Part shown: one piece after another, positions 33,738 to 42,622 of the stretch
Layout: each line of letters starts with the position of its first letter
How positions within the stretch are numbered: position 1 is the stretch's first letter
Source: Marinospirillum sp031581385
GTDB lineage: Bacteria > Pseudomonadota > Gammaproteobacteria > Pseudomonadales > Halomonadaceae
NCBI RefSeq assembly: GCF_044810985.1
Contig: NZ_CP085242.1
Coordinates: 1,240,001-1,304,000 of the forward strand
Direction of reading: 5' to 3'
Length of the DNA stretch: 64,000 nt
Position numbers and translations under genes: made by a program
The notes under the pieces: generated by a model
What the model saw: the letters and a program-made list of their open reading frames with translations, nothing else
Databases searched by the model: none
What the model was told of the DNA's origin: nothing

Positions 33738-33986
33738 ATAAGGCTCCTCTTTGATTCATAATCATTTTACTTTTAAGCCAGCTCAATCCCCTAACGAAGC
33801 TGACCCATGCTTTCCCTCAAAAATACCGGCTTTGCGGGTCTAAGTCTATTGATTCAAGGCACTTACAGGTCAACTTCTGAGCTTGCTTGGTGTTCTGCGT
33901 GGCGCTGTTTGCATGCCTTCCAACCCTGGAGGTTGCACTCTTGTGACGCTGGCGTTATTGTGCCGGTCTTCTGCAAGGGGGTAAGA

Positions 33987-34475
33987 ATGACGAGTCGTAA
34001 CTGGTATGTGATTCAGTGCAAGGCCAAAGAATCTTTTCGAGCTGCTGAGAACCTGGAAAATCAGGGCTTTGAGGTCTTTCACCCCTTTATTCAGGTGGAG
34101 AAGGTGCGCCAGGGCAAGTTGAAACTGATTGATGAACCCCTTTTCCCCTATTACCTGTTTATCCATCTCAGTGAAGTGGCTGATAACTGGCGTCCGATCC
34201 GCTCGACACGCGGTGTTTTGAAGCTGGTGAGTTTTGGTCATCAGCCGGTGCGGGTGGCCGATGATCTGGTGGAGATGTTGCGCGAACGGGTTGCGCCCCA
34301 GCCGGAAGATTATCTGAAAGCCGGTGATCGGGTGTTGATTGAGGAAGGCCCCTTCAAGGGTCTGAATGCGATTTTCCAGACCAAGAAGGGTGAAGAAAGG
34401 GTCATACTGCTGCTGGATCTGTTGCAAAAACAACAGCGTCTGGAAGTGCCGGTCAAGGCGATTCGGCCACTTTGA
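33987..34475 (+). CDS. rfaH: Transcription antitermination factor RfaH
   Basis: A 162-residue NusG paralogue that binds RNA polymerase paused at ops sites and recruits ribosomes to long operons for LPS, capsule or secretion. It opens NWYVIQCKAKESFRAAENLENQGF and contains FPYYLFIHLSEV and a KOW-like C-terminus. The ATG at 33987 gives the length of E. coli RfaH; the open frame extends upstream but without homology. The 3' end overlaps panE tail to tail by 23 bases. No ops element (GGCGGTAGC) was seen nearby. Confidence 0.88.
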   Translation: MTSRNWYVIQCKAKESFRAAENLENQGFEVFHPFIQVEKVRQGKLKLIDEPLFPYYLFIHLSEVADNWRPIRSTRGVLKLVSFGHQPVRVADDLVEMLRERVAPQPEDYLKAGDRVLIEEGPFKGLNAIFQTKKGEERVILLLDLLQKQQRLEVPVKAIRPL

Positions 34476-35373
34476 TCTTGTCGTAAAGCTTCTGGTGTTG
34501 GCTGAGCTTGAGCCCAAAGGGTTTGGCCGCTTTCAGCAGGGTGCCGGTGATGTAGTCTATTTCTGTGGTGCGCCCTGCCTGGATATCCTGCAGCATGGAA
34601 GAGCGATTGGCGGCAGTAGCCAGAATGATTTGCTCCACCCGATACGCCAGCCCACCTTCGGGTTCGGGAATCCCCAGGCGCTTGAACACTGCCAGTAATT
34701 CTTTCACCAACCGCTCCACCATTGGCTGGAATTCCCGCCCTGCCAAAGCGCCGTTTTCCACCTGATAGGCAGCCGTCAGCGGGTTAATCACCGCATTTAC
34801 AGCCAGCTTGTGCCAGAGTACCGGGCGGATGGGTTCCACTTTTTCAGCATCCAACCCTGCGATGGTCAGGCGGCTCACCCAGGTATCCGCGGCTTGTTTA
34901 TTGGCTCCCGACCAGCGCCCCAGTTGGGTTTTGCCTTTTCCGGCATGTACTACTGTACCCGGATCTTCCAGATAGGCTCCTTCGGTAACACTGGCGGCCA
35001 GCAAGGTTTGCTGGTTGCTCAGAAGCTCTGCAACCTCTGACTGGCTGCCCAGACCGTTTTGCAGCATCAGGATTTCAGCATCGGCGCTCAGGTTGGCTTG
35101 CCAGGTTTGCAAGGCAGAGGCAGCCTGACCGGCCTTGGTGGTGAGAATCAGGCGGTCGATCGCCAAATCGGGAGTAGGCTGGCTGATCACGCGCATAAAC
35201 TGGCGCTGAGAGCGGCCCCCCTGCTTGTCTTTGAGGGTAACGCCCAGGCTCAGGGAAGAAACCTTCTCGGGTTTGACCAGCAGATTGACGGAGCGCCCCA
35301 TGCGGGCCAGGCGTGTGGCATACAGCAACCCCAAACTACCGGCCCCGAGAACACTGATACTTGCTTCACTCAT
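34453..35373 (-). CDS. panE: 2-dehydropantoate 2-reductase
   Basis: A ketopantoate reductase of pantothenate synthesis, NADPH-dependent. The 306-residue protein begins with the dinucleotide fold ISVLGAGSLGLLYATRLARM and has LMLQNGLGSQ and the catalytic-lysine region LWHKLAVNAVINPLTA. It is the last gene of a minus-strand run with the 632-residue membrane protein and ampG. Confidence 0.92.
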   Translation of the reverse strand: MSEASISVLGAGSLGLLYATRLARMGRSVNLLVKPEKVSSLSLGVTLKDKQGGRSQRQFMRVISQPTPDLAIDRLILTTKAGQAASALQTWQANLSADAEILMLQNGLGSQSEVAELLSNQQTLLAASVTEGAYLEDPGTVVHAGKGKTQLGRWSGANKQAADTWVSRLTIAGLDAEKVEPIRPVLWHKLAVNAVINPLTAAYQVENGALAGREFQPMVERLVKELLAVFKRLGIPEPEGGLAYRVEQIILATAANRSSMLQDIQAGRTTEIDYITGTLLKAAKPFGLKLSQHQKLYDKIKVAESP

Positions 35374-35376
35374 GAA

Positions 35377-37275
35377 TCATCCTATTTGCTGACGGGCTTT
35401 AATCAGGGCCCGATACCATTCCCGCTTGAGAGCCCCGACCCTGGGTGGTCGCAGACTCAGGAAACTGACGGGGCCATTGCCCGTGCTGGCCTCGTAGTTG
35501 GAGAGCATGTCCAGCATCTGGGAACGTGCTCCATAGGCCTCAATCAGAAAATTCCGGGCTTCTTCGGTCAAGTCCACACGATAGTGCTTGACCAGAGCCA
35601 CAGCCAGGCGTTCAGCGGCATGGCTCATGTCCTGTTGGACTTCCCGAGCCATGGAGGAACCCAGAGCGGCTTTTTCGGCAGCGCTCATGTTCGGTTCCAG
35701 TCCGCCCAGATAGGTGGCGTTGGTGGCATTGATGCCGCGTTGTACGCCAGGCCGGGAGAGTCTGATATACGGCTCCAGGGCCAAAGCCACTTCCACAGCC
35801 AGTTGCCTGGCCCCTTCCAATGTCAGGGGACGCGAGCGGCCATTATGCCGGGTGAAAAAACGCCGTCCGCGCTTTTCCAGTTGTTCGCCATGCAGGTATT
35901 TGACCAGATGCTGGCAGACCGCCACTTTTTCTTCATCGTTCAGGTAGCTGATTTTTTCCAGTATCCGCAAACCCATGCGCCCTGGCCCCAGGCGCAGCTT
36001 GCTGGCCTGGTCACCGAATTTTTCCGCCAGTTCATTCCATTCTTCCGAAGCTTCCAGAAGCCCGGCGTGGGCTTTACCCAGTTGCTGGTAGCCCTGGCGG
36101 GCGGCCTTGTAGAGATTCAGGCATTTGCCCAGGACATCGGCCTTGCTGCGCAGTTCGGTCAGGCTGGTGAGTTTTTTGTGCCGGGCCTGTTTGGCCAGTT
36201 GGGTGACTTCGGCAGCCAGGCGGTCAATGATTTCTTCAACCCGAACCACCAACTCCTGGGCGGAAAGCCCATTGGGCAGTTGTTCGTGGGTGGCTTCATC
36301 GGTTTCCACCAGAAACCCGGCCATGGCACGTAAACGGTTGCTGCCGCTGGCCTGGGCAATCCGGTATTGGCTGCGTTTTTGTTCCAACTCATCCAGGGCC
36401 CGAGCGAGCTTCCATTGCCCGGAATAGCTGAACAACAGCAGGGGAATTTCCCGGCCATTGATGAGCTCAAAAGCCAGAATCAGCATTTCTTCCACATCCT
36501 GCAGGGTCATCAGCAGCAGGTTGTCTTCTTCAATGGCGGCCAGCACCCGCTCGATAAAAAAGTCATCACGCGGCACGCCTTTTTCCAGTTGCGGCGCTTC
36601 GCCATTGAAGCGTTCACGCAGCACACTGGCTGCTTCCGGGGAGACATCATGCAGCCATTCCAGAGCCAGTTCGATGCGTTCACGATACTGGCGGCTCAAA
36701 TCCCGCACCCGTGAATAAAGCCCGGCGCGTCGATAGGTTTCAATACGCCCCAGAATCTTGGCCAGCTCACCGTCGCCGGTTAGCTCCTGGGCTGCAAAAG
36801 CCACCCCGTCCGGGGTGAGTTCAATGCGCCGCAGCAGTTGCAAAGCCGCTTCCCTCTGGCGAGCCTCGCCTTCTTCAAAGCTTTCCACAATCAGGTCACG
36901 CACCGCCAGAATCAGGTCGGCCAGCTTGTCGATGGCTTCACTGACGTCCTGCTGGGCCTGCTCTTGAACATGCCCACGCGTCATGTCATAGATGACCTTG
37001 GCACTGAAAGCCACCAGGCCGGAAAACAGCGTGAAGAGGAAGAAATAAAGCAACGTCTGGCCGGGCGGTGATTTGCCATAAGCGGCATAGAAGCCCCCGT
37101 ACAGCCCGACCAGAGTGACCGGCCCGGCCGTCCAGATGATGCTCAGCAGATTGCGTGTCCAGTAAACGCGGTGCACAACCCGGCTGATGCGCTCGATCTG
37201 CTCATTGCCTTCCCGGTCGAGTGAAACCCTGGCTGGCTCATTGCGATCCCGGTCTTTGCCCCTAAGCCATTTCAC
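35377..37275 (-). CDS. Uncharacterised two-TM protein with large helical cytoplasmic region
   Basis: A 632-residue protein with a charged N-terminal tail, two hydrophobic segments (about residues 43-65 and 73-96) and over 500 residues rich in Glu, Arg, Ala and Leu that read as long helices. No enzyme motif is visible. The start is a GTG at 37275 that overlaps the ampG stop as GTGA, so it is translated with ampG. panE follows after three bases. I do not recognise the family; the link with the muropeptide permease suggests an envelope role but is only contextual. Confidence 0.72.
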   Translation of the reverse strand: MKWLRGKDRDRNEPARVSLDREGNEQIERISRVVHRVYWTRNLLSIIWTAGPVTLVGLYGGFYAAYGKSPPGQTLLYFFLFTLFSGLVAFSAKVIYDMTRGHVQEQAQQDVSEAIDKLADLILAVRDLIVESFEEGEARQREAALQLLRRIELTPDGVAFAAQELTGDGELAKILGRIETYRRAGLYSRVRDLSRQYRERIELALEWLHDVSPEAASVLRERFNGEAPQLEKGVPRDDFFIERVLAAIEEDNLLLMTLQDVEEMLILAFELINGREIPLLLFSYSGQWKLARALDELEQKRSQYRIAQASGSNRLRAMAGFLVETDEATHEQLPNGLSAQELVVRVEEIIDRLAAEVTQLAKQARHKKLTSLTELRSKADVLGKCLNLYKAARQGYQQLGKAHAGLLEASEEWNELAEKFGDQASKLRLGPGRMGLRILEKISYLNDEEKVAVCQHLVKYLHGEQLEKRGRRFFTRHNGRSRPLTLEGARQLAVEVALALEPYIRLSRPGVQRGINATNATYLGGLEPNMSAAEKAALGSSMAREVQQDMSHAAERLAVALVKHYRVDLTEEARNFLIEAYGARSQMLDMLSNYEASTGNGPVSFLSLRPPRVGALKREWYRALIKARQQIG

Positions 37276-38660
37276 GAGGAGCCACCCCCTTTGTCTTCAG
37301 CTTGCCGAACCTGCAAGGGGGCCGGAAAGTATTTCATCAGCACCCAGAGTAGCGGCAGTCCAATCAAAGCAATAATCGCGGTGAGGAGAAAGAAAAGTGC
37401 CCAGTCACCGCCCAAGCTGTCGACCATCCAGCCACTGGATGCCGAAAGCCAGATGCGGGCCAGGTTGCCCAGCGAAGCCAGCAGAGCATACTGGGTGGCC
37501 GTGTAGGCGGAATTGCACAGGCTGGACAGATAGGCCACGAAGGCCACCGTCACCAGACCTGTGGTGAAGTTGTCCGTAGCCAGAGCAATGATAAACACCA
37601 GCCAGGATTGCCCGGAAACGGCCAGCCAGGAATAGGTCAGATTGGTGATGGCCGTGGCCAGACCGGAAAACAAAAGTGCCTTGAGCACGCCAACGCGGGC
37701 CACCAAGACGCCACCCACAACGATGCCCAGAATGTTGGCGGCAAAGCCGTAAATCTTGGCCACCTCGGCAATTTCCGTGAGGCTGAAACCCAGTTCCCGA
37801 TAAAAAACACCGGACATCCGCCCCAGCAGGGCATCACCCAGTTTGAAGACAAAAATAAAGACGAGAATCCAGATCCAGCCTTTGCGCCGGGTGAATTCGG
37901 CAAAAGGTGCAATCAGGCTGACATAGATCCAGCCCAGCGCATGACGCAGCATGGCCGGCAATTCCCGCCAGCGCTCCAGTTGGGCCAGGGCGCGGGATTC
38001 TTCCGCCAGGGTTTCAGCCGGTGGGGGGCGTTTGGGTTCCGGGCTGCTGAGAATCGCCACCATCCCCACCAGAACCCCGCAGGCCAACAGCAGGTAAGCC
38101 ATATTCCAGCCAAACTGATCGGCCAGATAAAGACCACCAGCCGCCCCCACCAGAGTGCCGCCCAGGTGCCAGCCCCAAATGGCTGCTGCGGAACCACTGC
38201 CGTATTGGTGGGGTTCCAGCACTTCAATACGGTAGGCATCAACCACAATATCCTGGGTTGCAGAAACAAAGGTGACAAAAAGCACCCCCAGGGCCACCAG
38301 CTGCAGGTTCTTTTCCGGGTGGGTAAAAGACAGAAGTGCAATCGCCAGCAACAGCAGAAGCTGGGTGAAAAGCGCCCAGCCGCGTCGCCGCCCGAAACGG
38401 GCGGAAAAGTAAGGCAGTCTCAGGCGATCAATCAGCGGAGCCCAGAGAAAGTTAATGGCATAGGGGGTGGCAGCCAGGGCAAAAAGGCCGATATCGGTGC
38501 GACTGACACCCACATCCCTGAGCCAGATGGACAGGTTGGAAAACACCAGGGGAGCCGGAAGGCCACTGGAAAAACCCAGAGCCAGAAGCGTCAGCATCCT
38601 GCGGTCGCGATAGGGAGCGGCCCAGGTTGCCAGGGTGTTGATCAGTTGCTGCCCGATCAT
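37272..38660 (-). CDS. ampG: AmpG-family muropeptide permease
   Basis: A 462-residue MFS transporter of the AmpG type, importing GlcNAc-anhydroMurNAc peptides for recycling. It begins RDRRMLTLLALGFSSGLPAPLVFSNLSIWL (partly quoted) and contains TQDIVVDAYRIEVLEP, a hallmark of AmpG, with about twelve TM segments. Together with mpl and dacA it completes a recycling branch in the window. It overlaps pdxJ by four bases. Confidence 0.92.
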   Translation of the reverse strand: MIGQQLINTLATWAAPYRDRRMLTLLALGFSSGLPAPLVFSNLSIWLRDVGVSRTDIGLFALAATPYAINFLWAPLIDRLRLPYFSARFGRRRGWALFTQLLLLLAIALLSFTHPEKNLQLVALGVLFVTFVSATQDIVVDAYRIEVLEPHQYGSGSAAAIWGWHLGGTLVGAAGGLYLADQFGWNMAYLLLACGVLVGMVAILSSPEPKRPPPAETLAEESRALAQLERWRELPAMLRHALGWIYVSLIAPFAEFTRRKGWIWILVFIFVFKLGDALLGRMSGVFYRELGFSLTEIAEVAKIYGFAANILGIVVGGVLVARVGVLKALLFSGLATAITNLTYSWLAVSGQSWLVFIIALATDNFTTGLVTVAFVAYLSSLCNSAYTATQYALLASLGNLARIWLSASSGWMVDSLGGDWALFFLLTAIIALIGLPLLWVLMKYFPAPLQVRQAEDKGGGSS

Positions 38661-39406
38661 CCCTGATCCGGCTTGTGTTGGGCGCGTTGAATCAAGGCCT
38701 GCATTTCCTTGACGGCGGCATCCAGCCCCACAAACAGAGAGTGGGCAATCAGGGCATGGCCGATATTCAGTTCATTGATGCCCGGCAGAGCGGCTATGGG
38801 TTCCACATTGTGATAGTGAAGGCCGTGACCGGCATTGACCACCAGACCTTTTTGCAGGGCATAGGCGGTTGCATGGCGAATTCTCTGCAGCTCCAGTGCC
38901 TGATCCGATGGGCTTTGGGCATCGGCATAGGCCCCCGTGTGCAGCTCAATCGTTGGCGCACCAACCGCGACCGCAGCATCAATCTGTTTTTCATCAGGAT
39001 CAATAAACAGGGAGACATCAATACCTGCTTTAGCCAGGCGCTGGCAGACTTCAGTCATTTTCTGCAGCTGACCGGCAACATCCAGCCCGCCTTCGGTGGT
39101 CAGTTCCTCACGCTTTTCGGGAACCAGACAGACGTGCTCAGGGCGCAGTCGCTCCGCGTAGTCGAGCATAAAATCTGTCACCGCCATTTCAAAATTCATG
39201 CGGGTCTGTAAAACCTGCTGGATGAGTTCCACATCCCTTTCCTGAATATGGCGACGGTCTTCACGCAGGTGCAGGGTAATGCCATCCGCACCGGCCTGCT
39301 CGGCCACCAGAGCAGCCTGTACCGGGTCCGGGTAACGAGTTCCCCGGGCTTGTCGCAAAGTGGCAATGTGATCAATATTAACGCCCAGTAACACACGCTG
39401 ATTCAT
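38657..39406 (-). CDS. pdxJ: Pyridoxine 5'-phosphate synthase
   Basis: PdxJ condenses 1-deoxyxylulose-5-phosphate and aminoacetone-3-phosphate to pyridoxine phosphate. The 249-residue TIM barrel begins LLGVNIDHIATLRQARGT and has GADGITLHLREDRRHI and NAGHGLHYHNV. It lies between recO and ampG. In many relatives acpS follows; here acpS is elsewhere. Confidence 0.95.
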   Translation of the reverse strand: MNQRVLLGVNIDHIATLRQARGTRYPDPVQAALVAEQAGADGITLHLREDRRHIQERDVELIQQVLQTRMNFEMAVTDFMLDYAERLRPEHVCLVPEKREELTTEGGLDVAGQLQKMTEVCQRLAKAGIDVSLFIDPDEKQIDAAVAVGAPTIELHTGAYADAQSPSDQALELQRIRHATAYALQKGLVVNAGHGLHYHNVEPIAALPGINELNIGHALIAHSLFVGLDAAVKEMQALIQRAQHKPDQG

Positions 39407-39409
39407 GAA

Positions 39410-40150
39410 CTACTCCGAAGTCTTGGGTCGGATGGTTGAGCTTGCCAGCTGTTGGAACAGCTGACGGCTTTGCAGGGGTTTGTTGCCCAGCAGAGGTTGC
39501 AGCAACTGGCGGGTCAGGCGCTTGGCCGTCTTGCGCGTTGCCGGGTTCTGCCAGTCATCTGCTGCTATGGCCAGCAGTTGCTCACCGGCATACAGTGCTG
39601 TGCTGGCCTCCGGGTGATTTCCGGGAGGCCGGGGAACAAATCCCTGCCCGAATTGATAGGCATAATACCAGCCTGGCAGCAGAGACTCACCCGTTACCGC
39701 CTGCCAACTGGGGGCATAACCCAAAGCCTCCAGCAGACTGAGCTCCAGCCGCCGCAGGGCCGGTTCACGCTGTTGGGTATCGGCCAGGAGATTAAGCAGC
39801 AGGGAATAATCGCGGAACAGTGTCTGACAGGGTTGCCCCGCCAGCAGCAGGCGGCTGATGAGTTCATTGGCATAGAGGCCGCAAACCAGGGCTTCACCCT
39901 GAAACCAGTGGGGTGCGCTGGTGGATTCCAGACCCACCAGGGTTTTCAATTCATGGTGACCCTTGAGGCGAACTTGCAGGGGAGTAAAGGGTTGCAGAAG
40001 GGCACGATAACGACTCTTGCGACTGCGCACACCGCGCACCACCGCATCCACACGGCCCTCTTCCAGGGTCAGCAACCAGGCCAGTGAGCTGGTTTCCCGG
40101 TAAGGCCTGGCATGCAGCAACCAGGCGAGCTGGTAGTCATTGACTGTCAT
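39410..40150 (-). CDS. recO: DNA repair protein RecO
   Basis: RecO works with RecR to load RecA on SSB-coated DNA. The 246-residue protein has the N-terminal OB fold (AWLLHARPYRETSSLAWLLT, VRSRKSRYRALLQPFTPL) and a helical C-terminal domain without the zinc cysteines found in some orthologues. The order era-recO-pdxJ is conserved in gammaproteobacteria. Confidence 0.93.
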   Translation of the reverse strand: MTVNDYQLAWLLHARPYRETSSLAWLLTLEEGRVDAVVRGVRSRKSRYRALLQPFTPLQVRLKGHHELKTLVGLESTSAPHWFQGEALVCGLYANELISRLLLAGQPCQTLFRDYSLLLNLLADTQQREPALRRLELSLLEALGYAPSWQAVTGESLLPGWYYAYQFGQGFVPRPPGNHPEASTALYAGEQLLAIAADDWQNPATRKTAKRLTRQLLQPLLGNKPLQSRQLFQQLASSTIRPKTSE

Positions 40151-40172
40151 GGCAGCACCTTGCCGCGAAGCG

Positions 40173-41087
40173 CTATTCCTGGCCGGTGTAACCCAGGCTT
40201 TTCAGAGCACGGGCATCATCGGACCAGTTGCTTTTCACCTTGACCCAGAGGTTGAGCATCACCTTGGATTCAAAGGCTTTTTCCATATCCAGACGGGCAT
40301 CGCGGCCGATTTGTTTGATCTGCTGGCCCTTGTCACCAATGATGATTTTCTTCTGGCCTTCACGTTCCACCAGTATCAGGGCATGAATATGCAAAACATG
40401 GCCCTTTTGTTCAAACTTTTCAATTTCCACCGTGGCCGAATAAGGCAGCTCTTCACCCAGCTGACGCATGATTTTTTCCCGCACCAGCTCGGAAGCCAGA
40501 AAACGTGAACTGCGGTCGGTCACCTGATCTTCGGGGAAAAAATGCGGGCCTTCCGGCAAGCGTTCATTAGCGGCTTTGACCAGTTCGTCCACCTGGTTGC
40601 CCTGCAGGGCGGAAATGGGAATGATCTGGTCGAACTCACGCTTCTGACTGATTTCTTCAATAAAGGGCAGCAGGGCCTTCTTGTCTTCCAGCCAGTCCAC
40701 CTTGTTGATGGCCAGAAGAACCGGGCACTTCAGATATTGCAGACGTTTGAGCACCAGGTCGTCTTCATCGGTCCACTTGGTGCGATCCACCAGGAAAATC
40801 ACCACATCCACATCACGCAGGGCGCGGCTGGCGGCATCATTCATGTAGTGGTTGATGGCCTTGTCTCTTTCCCCCACGGCCAGGTGCATGCCGGGAGTGT
40901 CCACGTAGATGCACTGGGTCGGGCCTTCAGTGTGAATACCCAGAATCTGGTGGCGAGTGGTTTGCGGCTTCTTGCAGGTAATGCTGATTTTCTGGCCGAG
41001 AATACGATTCAGCAGAGTCGACTTGCCCACATTGGGACGGCCCACCAGGGCAATGTAACCACAGCGGTTGGCAGTAGTCGCTGTCAT
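40173..41087 (-). CDS. era: GTPase Era
   Basis: Era assists 16S rRNA maturation and 30S assembly. The 304-residue protein has G1 GRPNVGKSTLLN, G3 DTPGMH, G4 NKVDW and the C-terminal KH domain with IIGDKGQQIKQIGRDAR. It overlaps rnc by four bases. Confidence 0.96.
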   Translation of the reverse strand: MTATTANRCGYIALVGRPNVGKSTLLNRILGQKISITCKKPQTTRHQILGIHTEGPTQCIYVDTPGMHLAVGERDKAINHYMNDAASRALRDVDVVIFLVDRTKWTDEDDLVLKRLQYLKCPVLLAINKVDWLEDKKALLPFIEEISQKREFDQIIPISALQGNQVDELVKAANERLPEGPHFFPEDQVTDRSSRFLASELVREKIMRQLGEELPYSATVEIEKFEQKGHVLHIHALILVEREGQKKIIIGDKGQQIKQIGRDARLDMEKAFESKVMLNLWVKVKSNWSDDARALKSLGYTGQE

Positions 41088-41776
41088 TTGACCTCCAGCG
41101 CCTGGAGCGCTTTTTGTGCAGCTTCCTGTTCAGCATGGCGACGGCTGGGGCCAATACCCAAAGGATACTGATCCAGTTGCTCGATCACACATTCAACCGT
41201 GAACAGCTGAGAATGAGCTTCCCCTTCCACCTGCACCACTTCATAGCGCGGCAGGGCAAACTGACGGGATTGCAAGAATTCCTGCAGACGGGTTTTGGGG
41301 TCTTTCTGGGTGTCATTCAGAGTCAGGTTGTCCAGACGCCCGGAAAACCAGTCCAGCACCCGCTCACGGGCAACCTGCATACCGGCATCCAGGTAAATGG
41401 CGCCAATCACGGCTTCCAGGGAATCGGCCAGGATGGAGTCCCGACGATAACCACCGCTTTTCAGTTCTCCCGAACCCAGGCGCAGGTAGTCTCCCAGGTT
41501 GAATTCCCGGGCCACTTCCGCCAGGGTCGCACCCTTGACCTGGCGGGCACGCAAGCGCGAAAGCTGACCTTCCCGGGCTTCTGGAAAACGTTCGTAGAGG
41601 TCTTCAGCAATCAGAAAATTAACGATGGAGTCACCCAGAAATTCCAAGCGTTCATTATTGTGGTTGCCCTGGCTGCGGTGGGTCAAAGCCAGATCCAGCA
41701 GTTGAACATCATTAAAAGGGTGACCCAAAGCCTTGATTAAAGGGTCCAGTTTTTTCTTCACTTCAATTTTACTCAA
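41084..41776 (-). CDS. rnc: Ribonuclease III
   Basis: RNase III cleaves double-stranded RNA in rRNA processing. The 230-residue protein contains the signature NERLEFLGDSIVNFL with the catalytic acidic residues and a C-terminal dsRNA-binding domain ending GIGPSRRHAEQEAAQKAL. It overlaps both neighbours, lepB and era. Confidence 0.96.
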   Translation of the reverse strand: MSKIEVKKKLDPLIKALGHPFNDVQLLDLALTHRSQGNHNNERLEFLGDSIVNFLIAEDLYERFPEAREGQLSRLRARQVKGATLAEVAREFNLGDYLRLGSGELKSGGYRRDSILADSLEAVIGAIYLDAGMQVARERVLDWFSGRLDNLTLNDTQKDPKTRLQEFLQSRQFALPRYEVVQVEGEAHSQLFTVECVIEQLDQYPLGIGPSRRHAEQEAAQKALQALEVK

Positions 41777-42611
41777 TTCTTCTAAAAGCGGTGAAATCGG
41801 GCAGGCTTAACAATTCCGGCCAATGCATCCAGACAGCAACGGCCTTGCCCACCAGGTTTTCTTCAGGAACAAAACCCATGACCAGAGGCATGCCCCGGTC
41901 ATTGAAATAGCCGGGTATCAGCAAACAACCGCTGGAGTCCTTGACCTCACCCTGGCACCAGAAACGGCTGTCGTTACTGTGGTCACGGTTATCACCCATC
42001 ACAAAATAATAGCCTTCGGGCACCTGAATGTCAGGAAAGTCGAAGGTTCTTGGCGGGTAGTTGTAAACTTCGTGCTCGGCTTCACCCAGAGTTTCTTTCC
42101 AGAGCCATTCGCCGGGCGCATCACTCGGGTATTTTTCCAGCAGTTCACGGCCAACAGGTTCACCATTGACGGTCAGCATCTTGTTAGCATAGCTGACGGT
42201 ATCGCCGGGGGTGCCGACCACACGCTTGATGTAGTTGAGGCGCTGATCCAGGGGATACCGAAAGACCGCCACATCCCCCACCTCAGGGTCATCCACCTCA
42301 AGAATTTCCTTGTTGATCACCGGCAGGTGAACGCCATAACTGAATTTATTGACGAGAATAAAATCGCCCACCTTCAGCGTGGGCAGCATGGAGCCGGATG
42401 GAATCTGAAAAGGTTCAAACAGGAAAGAGCGCAACACCAGAACCAATGCCAACACCGGGAAAAAGGAGTTGGAGTATTCCACAATCAGTCCGGGCTTGGT
42501 TTCCCCGGAAAACTGCTGACGGCGTTTTTTGAAAAACAGCTTATCCAGCAGCCAAACAGCGCCGGTAAAAAAGGTGGCCACCACCAAGACAAGGGCAAAA
42601 TCCAGATGCAT
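41769..42611 (-). CDS. lepB: Signal peptidase I
   Basis: LepB removes signal peptides from exported proteins at the inner membrane. The 280-residue protein has an N-terminal TM segment, the catalytic serine in IPSGSMLPTLKVGD, the lysine in YIKRVVGTPGD and the C-terminal GDNRDHSNDSRFWC. It stands 11 bases after lepA, the order that gave lepA its name. Confidence 0.95.
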   Translation of the reverse strand: MHLDFALVLVVATFFTGAVWLLDKLFFKKRRQQFSGETKPGLIVEYSNSFFPVLALVLVLRSFLFEPFQIPSGSMLPTLKVGDFILVNKFSYGVHLPVINKEILEVDDPEVGDVAVFRYPLDQRLNYIKRVVGTPGDTVSYANKMLTVNGEPVGRELLEKYPSDAPGEWLWKETLGEAEHEVYNYPPRTFDFPDIQVPEGYYFVMGDNRDHSNDSRFWCQGEVKDSSGCLLIPGYFNDRGMPLVMGFVPEENLVGKAVAVWMHWPELLSLPDFTAFRRIE

Positions 42612-42622
42612 TGTTTTGTTTC

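Noticed and set aside
33738..33986. Upstream extension of the rfaH frame and an ops/JUMPstart element
   Set aside because: The first 60 codons of the longer frame show no RfaH similarity, and no GGCGGTAGC was found; the 249-base interval holds nothing else recognisable.
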